Assembly: GCA_019264505.1 (NCBI GenBank)
Contig: JAHUZY010000281.1
Span: 1-10,341, forward strand
Direction: 5' to 3'
Source: Phenylobacterium sp.
Lineage (GTDB): Bacteria; Pseudomonadota; Alphaproteobacteria; Caulobacterales; Caulobacteraceae
Length of the DNA stretch: 10,341 nucleotides
The notes under the pieces were generated by a model. It saw nothing but the letters and a program-made list of their open reading frames with translations, ran no database searches and had not been told where the DNA came from. The translations under genes and the position numbers were made by a program. Numbering within the stretch: the first letter of the stretch is position 1; each line of letters starts with the position of its first letter. Positions 5,955 to 10,341 of this stretch are shown here, piece after piece.

Positions 5955-7441
5955 GCGTCGACCAGGAAGGTCAGTTGGCGCTCATCGGCCGCATTCCGGC
6001 CCTCGGCGATCTCCCGGTCAAGAAGACGGGTGGGATAGTCGCCCGTGAAATAATGGTCGGTGAACTGGGGCGCCGCGGGATCGCGGGGCTCTGACTCCAT
6101 GGCCCAGTAGAGGCCGTCCACCGACAGGAAGCCGAGGCTGTCGACCTCGAGCATCTTGGCCATCTCGGCGATGGTGTTGTTGGCCGCCAGCAGCTGCTCG
6201 CGCTCAGGCATGTCGATTCCGTAGAAGTCGGGCCACATGATGGGCGGCGAGCCTGAACGGAGGTGAACCTCCTTAGCCCCGGCCTCGCGCACCATCCGCA
6301 CCACCCGCAGGGAATTGGTGCCGCGCACGATGGAGTCATCGATCAGCATCACCCGCTTGCCGGCCAGGACGGCGCGATTGGGCGACAGCTTCATACGGAC
6401 GCCAAGCTCCCGGGCGCCCTGGGTCGGCTGGATGAAGGTGCGGCCCACATAGTGGTTGCGCATGATGCCCATCTCATAGGGCACGCCAGTCTCCTGGGCG
6501 TAGCCAAGCGCCGCAGGCACGCCGGAGTCGGGCACCGGCACCACCACATCGCAGGGTGGCGCGCTTTCCTGGGCCAGGCGCCGGCCCATACGCTTGCGCA
6601 CCTCATAGACCGAGCGGCCGTTCACCACGGAATCGGGACGGGCGAAATAGACATATTCGAAGATGCAGGGGCGGGCCCGGGCGGCGGGGAAGGGCCGCAG
6701 GCTCTCAACGCCGTTCTCATCGATCACCACCATCTCGCCATGCTCGATGTCCCGGACGAACCGGGCGCCGATCATGTCGAGCGCGCAGGTCTCAGAGGCC
6801 AGGACCCAGGTGTTGTCGAGCTTGCCCAGAACCAGGGGACGGATGCCCAGGGGATCGCGCACCCCGATCAGCTTCTTGTTGGTGAGCGCCACCAGCGCGT
6901 AGCCGCCCTCGATCATCGACAGGGCGTCGATGAAGCGGTCGGTCATCCGCCCCTTCCGGGAGCGGGCCACCAGATGGAGGATGACCTCGGAATCCGACGT
7001 CGACTGGAAGATGGCGCCCTCGGCGACCAGATGCTGGCGCAGGGTGAGGAAGTTGGTGAGGTTGCCGTTATGGGCGAGCGCGATGCCGCCGCTCTCCAGA
7101 TCGGCGAACATCGGCTGGACGTTGCGGATGAAGCTGCCGCCGGCGGTGGAGTAGCGGGTGTGGCCGATGGCGGCCCCGCCGGGCAGGCGTTGGGCGAGAT
7201 CGGCGTCTCCGAAGGCCTCGCCGACGCGGCCCATGTGGCGTTCGGTGTGGAAGCGGTGGCCATCGAAGCTGGCGATCCCGCAGGCTTCCTGCCCCCGGTG
7301 CTGCAGGGCGTGGAGCCCCAGGGCGGTGAGACCTGCGGCCTGGGCCGCGCCATAGACCCCGAAGACGCCGCACTCGAGCCTCAGGCTGTCGTCATCAGGG
7401 TCTCGGACCGGGGGGGACCAGATCTCAGAAGCCGGGCTCAT
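5951..7441 (-). CDS. purF: Amidophosphoribosyltransferase PurF
   Basis: PurF converts PRPP and glutamine to phosphoribosylamine, the first committed step of purine synthesis. The 496-residue protein has a 23-residue leader before Cys24 (CGVFG), the N-terminal nucleophile exposed after propeptide removal. The glutaminase residues follow: QHRGQEACGI (47-56), HTRYST (94-99), HNGN (124-127) and TSDSE (148-152). The phosphoribosyltransferase domain has CIFEY (259-263) and the PRPP loop VMLIDDSIVRGTN (364-376). Compared with the B. subtilis enzyme, which has a propeptide and a [4Fe-4S] cluster, one ligand-like Cys (259) is kept. The second position is Asp405 (in WPDFYG), and the C-terminal Cys pair is missing around 448-465. 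The ATG at 7441 overlaps the cvpA stop (ATGA) and has GGAG eight bases upstream. Its own stop overlaps the transporter start. Confidence 0.97.
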   Translation of the reverse strand: MSPASEIWSPPVRDPDDDSLRLECGVFGVYGAAQAAGLTALGLHALQHRGQEACGIASFDGHRFHTERHMGRVGEAFGDADLAQRLPGGAAIGHTRYSTAGGSFIRNVQPMFADLESGGIALAHNGNLTNFLTLRQHLVAEGAIFQSTSDSEVILHLVARSRKGRMTDRFIDALSMIEGGYALVALTNKKLIGVRDPLGIRPLVLGKLDNTWVLASETCALDMIGARFVRDIEHGEMVVIDENGVESLRPFPAARARPCIFEYVYFARPDSVVNGRSVYEVRKRMGRRLAQESAPPCDVVVPVPDSGVPAALGYAQETGVPYEMGIMRNHYVGRTFIQPTQGARELGVRMKLSPNRAVLAGKRVMLIDDSIVRGTNSLRVVRMVREAGAKEVHLRSGSPPIMWPDFYGIDMPEREQLLAANNTIAEMAKMLEVDSLGFLSVDGLYWAMESEPRDPAAPQFTDHYFTGDYPTRLLDREIAEGRNAADERQLTFLVDA

Positions 7442-8046
7442 CGGGATTTCTCCACCAGATCGTCGATGTCGTCGCGCGCGCGCTCGTCATAGCCTTCTTC
7501 CGAAGGCGGATCACCCGCGCCGTCGCGAACCGCGCCCGCAATCGCTGGCCGTAGCCGATCGGCCACATCCATTCCCTTGGGCGCGAAGGCTTTCAGCACC
7601 TCGCCGGCCGCCTTGGTCAAGGGATAAAGCGCCGCACCGGCGATCCATTGCGGCATCCGATCTGGCGGGGTCGCGGCGTTGAAGGCCAGGCTGAAGGCGC
7701 CGAGCACCACCAGGGAGCGCACCAGGCCAAAGCCGGCGCCGATCAGCCGGTCGAGAAAGCCCAGGACGTCCGTGGCCTGCACCCGGGCGGCCATGTTCCC
7801 TCCGATGAGGCGCAGAACTACATAGACGGCCACAAACACCACGAGGATTGCGGCCACATTGGCGGCCCAGGCCGGCTCGACAAACCCCCGAAGGATCGGA
7901 CCGGAAAAGCGCAGGCCCCAAAGGGCCGCCGCGCCGGCCACCAGCAGGGCGAGCACGGTCATCATCTCCCGGACCGCGCCTCGGAAGAAACCGACGCCCG
8001 CCGAGATGGACAGCAGCCCCAGGGCGATGATGTCGAACAGGGTCAA
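7438..8046 (-). CDS. cvpA: CvpA family inner-membrane protein
   Basis: This protein of about 202 residues opens with FDIIALGLL, then GFFRGAVREMM, the hallmark of the CvpA family (named for colicin V production in E. coli; envelope-related, biochemical role unresolved). It has four hydrophobic helices at about 5-20, 28-46, 60-81 and 98-122, a segment DVLGFLDRLIGAGFGL before the fourth, and a charged, probably cytoplasmic tail from about 160. The placement before purF is the same as in E. coli. I chose TTG at 8046 as start: it shares TTGA with the radA stop, and GGAAAGG lies six bases upstream, giving the family-typical opening Met-Thr-Leu-Phe-Asp. An in-frame TTG at 8061 would add five residues but would put that Shine-Dalgarno sequence inside the gene. 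The stop overlaps the purF ATG by four bases. Confidence 0.9.
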   Translation of the reverse strand: MTLFDIIALGLLSISAGVGFFRGAVREMMTVLALLVAGAAALWGLRFSGPILRGFVEPAWAANVAAILVVFVAVYVVLRLIGGNMAARVQATDVLGFLDRLIGAGFGLVRSLVVLGAFSLAFNAATPPDRMPQWIAGAALYPLTKAAGEVLKAFAPKGMDVADRLRPAIAGAVRDGAGDPPSEEGYDERARDDIDDLVEKSR

Positions 8047-9422
8047 GAGCGACCTTTCCAATCTTGCTCGCCGATCCTGGCGATGGCGTCGGCGAGCCGG
8101 GCGACCGGGTTGACCTTCATGCTCGTTCCGCCCTCGGCTTCCATGGGCGCAAGGGCCTGGCCGAAGCCGAGCTTGGCGGCCTCTTTCAGGCGTCCATCCA
8201 TCCGGCTGACCTGCCGGATATCCCCCGACAGACTGATCTCGCCGAACACCACGCAGTCCTGGGGCAGGGCGACGTCGAGGGCGGAGGAGGCCAGGGCGGC
8301 GGCGGCGGCCAGATCAGCGGCCGGCTCGGTGACCCGCAGGCCGCCGGCGACGTTCAGATAGACGTCCCGGTCGCCGAAACCAAGGCCGCACCTCGCCTCC
8401 AGCACCGCGAGCACCATGGCCAAGCGGCCGGAATCCCAGCCGACCACGGCGCGTCTGGGCGTGCCATAGGCGCTGGGGGCGACGAGGGCCTGGATCTCCA
8501 CCAGCACCGGCCGCGAGCCTTCGATGCCGGCGAACACCGCAGCCCCGGCCGCCCGTTCGCCAGAGGTGTTGAGGAACAGGGCCGAGGGGTTTACCACCTC
8601 CATCAGGCCGGCGTCAGCCATCTCAAAGACGCCGATCTCGTCGGTGGCGCCGAAGCGGTTTTTCACCCCCCGAAGAATGCGGAAGGGATAGCCGCGTTCG
8701 CCTTCGAAGGTGAGGACGGCGTCGACCATGTGCTCGATCACCCTGGGGCCGGCGATGGCGCCTTCCTTGGTGACGTGCCCGACGAGGATGACGGCCACGC
8801 CGCGCTTCTTGGCGATGCGGACCAGTTCGCCGGCCGCGGCGCGAACCTGGGTGACCGAGCCTGGGGCGGCCTCGTGGGCGTCGCTCCACATGGTCTGGAT
8901 GGAGTCGATGATCACCAGATCGAAGGCGTCGCGCTTCAGGCCGTCCAGGATGATGCGCAGGGACGTTTCGGCGGCGAGCTGCACAGGCGCCTTGGCCAGG
9001 CCCATGCGGTGGGCGCGGGCGCGGACCTGCTCAACGGCCTCCTCGCCGGAAATATAGGCGCAGCGGGCGCCGCGCAGGGCCGCCTGGCCGACCACCTGCA
9101 TCAGCAGGGTGGACTTGCCCACGCCGGGATCGCCGCCGACCAGCAGGGCCGAGCCCGGCACCACACCGCCGCCGCAGACCCGGTCGAACTCCGCCACGCC
9201 GGTAAGGATGCGCGGCGGCGCCGGCGTCTCGGCCTCAAGGGTCTCGAACACCAGACCTCGCTGACCCCGGCCGGACTTGGCCGGCGCCAGAGCCCCAGGG
9301 GGGCGAGACTGCGCCTCCTCGACCATGGTGTTCCAGGCCCCGCAGGCGGGGCACTGGCCGGCCCATTTTCCCTGCACGCCGCCGCAGGACTGGCAGACAT
9401 AGACCGCGCCGTCTCTGGCCAA
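8043..9422 (-). CDS. radA: DNA repair protein RadA (Sms)
   Basis: RadA is a RecA-like ATPase that helps process recombination intermediates by branch migration. The 459-residue protein has the family's order of parts: a four-Cys zinc finger (Cys10, 13, 24, 27), Walker A GDPGVGKST (97-105), ISGEE (124-128), Walker B LVIIDS (169-174), the RadA-specific KNRFG (254-258) and a Lon-protease-like C-terminal domain from about 290 to 455. The length is normal for the family. The start is TTG at 9422: it comes just before the zinc finger, AGGAG lies six bases upstream, and an in-frame stop about 11 codons upstream leaves no better choice. It is preceded by a 59-base gap after alr, so it may have its own promoter, and its stop overlaps the cvpA start. 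Confidence 0.97.
   Translation of the reverse strand: MARDGAVYVCQSCGGVQGKWAGQCPACGAWNTMVEEAQSRPPGALAPAKSGRGQRGLVFETLEAETPAPPRILTGVAEFDRVCGGGVVPGSALLVGGDPGVGKSTLLMQVVGQAALRGARCAYISGEEAVEQVRARAHRMGLAKAPVQLAAETSLRIILDGLKRDAFDLVIIDSIQTMWSDAHEAAPGSVTQVRAAAGELVRIAKKRGVAVILVGHVTKEGAIAGPRVIEHMVDAVLTFEGERGYPFRILRGVKNRFGATDEIGVFEMADAGLMEVVNPSALFLNTSGERAAGAAVFAGIEGSRPVLVEIQALVAPSAYGTPRRAVVGWDSGRLAMVLAVLEARCGLGFGDRDVYLNVAGGLRVTEPAADLAAAAALASSALDVALPQDCVVFGEISLSGDIRQVSRMDGRLKEAAKLGFGQALAPMEAEGGTSMKVNPVARLADAIARIGEQDWKGRS
8053..8059 (-). promoter_or_regulatory. Ribosome binding site deciding the cvpA start
   Basis: On the minus strand GGAAAGG sits six bases before TTG at 8046-8044. It favours this TTG over the one at 8061 and lies within the last codons of radA, which fits translational coupling. 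Confidence 0.65.
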
Positions 9423-9426
9423 GCCG

Positions 9427-9438
9427 GACTCCTGATTC
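9427..9438 (-). promoter_or_regulatory. radA ribosome binding site flanked by two GANTC methylation sites
   Basis: AGGAG (minus strand, plus-strand positions 9429-9433) lies six bases before the TTG start of radA. One GANTC site (9427-9431) overlaps it, and a second (9434-9438) lies right behind it. GANTC is the target of the cell-cycle methylase CcrM in Caulobacter-type bacteria. The presence of CcrM here is assumed, not seen. Confidence 0.5.
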
Positions 9439-9444
9439 GCTGAT

Positions 9445-9460
9445 GGCGTAGTCTAACGCC
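9445..9460. repeat. Short inverted repeat in the alr-radA gap
   Basis: GGCGT at 9445-9449 and ACGCC at 9456-9460 form a 5-bp inverted repeat with a 6-base loop, 23-38 bases upstream of the radA start. It could be a small operator or part of the radA leader, or chance. No clear -35/-10 pair is visible in this 59-base gap. Confidence 0.25.
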
Positions 9461-9481
9461 CGGCGCCTGGGTTTGGCCGCC

Positions 9482-10341
9482 TTAGGCGCCCACGGAGGCC
9501 TCGGCGCCGAGATAGATGCGCTGGGCGCGGGTGGATAGCCGCACCAGACATTCGTGCGCGATGCTGCCCGCCGCCTGCGCCTGATCGTCGAGCAGCGCGT
9601 GGGGGCCCAACAGCTCGACCATGTCGCCCGGCTGGGCGGGCGCGTCTCCCAGGTCCACGACCGTCAGATCCATATCGACGATATAGAGCCGGCGCAGCGC
9701 GCCCGCCGCCCAGGCCTGCCCGCCGCGGCGGGTGGCGCGGATGACGCCGTCGGCATAGCCCGCGCCGACCAGGGCGACCCGGGTTGCGGCGTCGGCCCGG
9801 ATCGTCGCGCCATAGCCGATCAACTCCCCGGAGCCCACATGGCGGATGTCGAGAATGGGGGCCTCCAGCCGCGCCACAGCCCGCAGCCGAGGGTCTGGCC
9901 GTTCCATGGGGCCGCCGCCGAACAGGCTGATGCCCGGGCGGACGAGGTCGAAGCGATAGTCCGGTCCCAGGAAGGCGCCAGCCGAAGCTGCGAGGCTGGC
10001 CTTGGCCTGCGGAAACAGCTGCCGGACGGCGCGGAAGGCGGCCAACTGCTCAGCATTACGCCCATGATGGGGGGTCGCGCCGCAGCCCAGATGGCTCATC
10101 ACCAGCTCAATCTCCAGGCCGCCGAGGCGGTCGGATTGAACGAGGGCCACAGCCTCACCCCGCCCCAGGCCCTGGCGGTTCATGCCGGTGTCCACCTGAA
10201 GCGCGCACGGCAGGGAGATTTCGGCGCTCAGCGCGAAACGACTGGCGGCGGCGACCTGATCGAGGCTGTTCAGCACGGGGGTCAGACCGGCGGCCGCCAG
10301 CCGCGGGCCGCCGCCCTGGGTGAAGCCGTCAAGCACGAGGA
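9482..10341 (-). CDS. alr: Alanine racemase, C-terminal part (5' end outside window)
   Basis: This is the last 286 codons of a PLP-dependent alanine racemase, which makes D-alanine for peptidoglycan. Residue numbers here count from the in-frame GTG at 10336, which is internal and not the true start. Family signatures are DTGMNRQG (49-56), SHLGC (81-85), VRPGISLFG (132-140), GYGATIRA (174-181) with the catalytic Tyr175 of the second domain, GYADGVIR (193-200), DMD (221-223) followed by VVDLGDAPA (226-234), and an ending SIAHECLVRLSTR..R.Y. The N-terminal part with the PLP-binding lysine lies beyond the window. The strand usually written G-R-V-S/C-M-D in this family reads Y-I-V-D-M-D here. alr precedes radA by 59 bases on the same strand; co-transcription is possible but less certain than for the genes downstream. 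Confidence 0.93.
   Translation of the reverse strand, partial: LVLDGFTQGGGPRLAAAGLTPVLNSLDQVAAASRFALSAEISLPCALQVDTGMNRQGLGRGEAVALVQSDRLGGLEIELVMSHLGCGATPHHGRNAEQLAAFRAVRQLFPQAKASLAASAGAFLGPDYRFDLVRPGISLFGGGPMERPDPRLRAVARLEAPILDIRHVGSGELIGYGATIRADAATRVALVGAGYADGVIRATRRGGQAWAAGALRRLYIVDMDLTVVDLGDAPAQPGDMVELLGPHALLDDQAQAAGSIAHECLVRLSTRAQRIYLGAEASVGA

Noticed and set aside
6263..7492. Long open frame on the + strand opposite purF (409 codons)
   Set aside because: Antisense shadow of purF, with no recognisable motif and no good ribosome binding context.
8064..9443. Long open frame on the + strand opposite radA (459 codons)
   Set aside because: It mirrors radA, whose domains are unmistakable. The absence of stops is expected antisense to GC-rich codons, and the translation shows no recognisable domain, with Gly/His/Asp/Ala-rich composition.
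9423..9481. LexA (SOS) box upstream of radA
   Set aside because: I looked for the alphaproteobacterial GTTC-N7-GTTC pattern on both strands in the alr-radA gap and saw none.

Overview
The window is GC-rich, almost fully coding chromosomal DNA from an alphaproteobacterium. It is most likely a member of the Caulobacterales (Caulobacter/Phenylobacterium/Brevundimonas group). That placement is an inference from gene content and order, base composition, frequent GTG and TTG starts, and the alphaproteobacterial style of PurF and Der. No mobile element, CRISPR array, tRNA or rRNA was seen. This is core housekeeping territory rather than an accessory island.

Left part, + strand: the 3' end of panB (pantothenate synthesis), a 113-base gap with a possible promoter, then a YfgM-like membrane-anchored TPR protein whose stop overlaps the start of bamB (outer-membrane assembly lipoprotein). 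A 138-base gap with two strong inverted repeats follows, then der (ribosome-assembly GTPase). The order yfgM-bamB-der is the same as in Escherichia coli, so this envelope/ribosome cluster is ancient. Der has a long Lys/Pro/Ala-rich tail and non-canonical G4 motifs.

Right part, - strand, read from right to left: alr (alanine racemase, cut by the window edge), radA (recombination-intermediate processing), cvpA, purF (first committed step of purine synthesis), a YfeH-like bile-acid/sodium symporter family transporter, and a short-chain dehydrogenase. radA to purF to the transporter are linked by 4-base stop/start overlaps. The dehydrogenase follows after 9 bases. radA through the dehydrogenase therefore look like one translationally coupled operon.

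The two arms meet tail to tail at about 4191-4237, where the 3' ends of der and the dehydrogenase gene overlap by 47 bases. I found no convincing undescribed system. The observations most worth checking are the structured leader of der, the altered G4 motifs and basic tail of Der, PurF keeping a propeptide while lacking most Fe-S ligands, the transporter coupled to purF, and the altered active-site strand of Alr.
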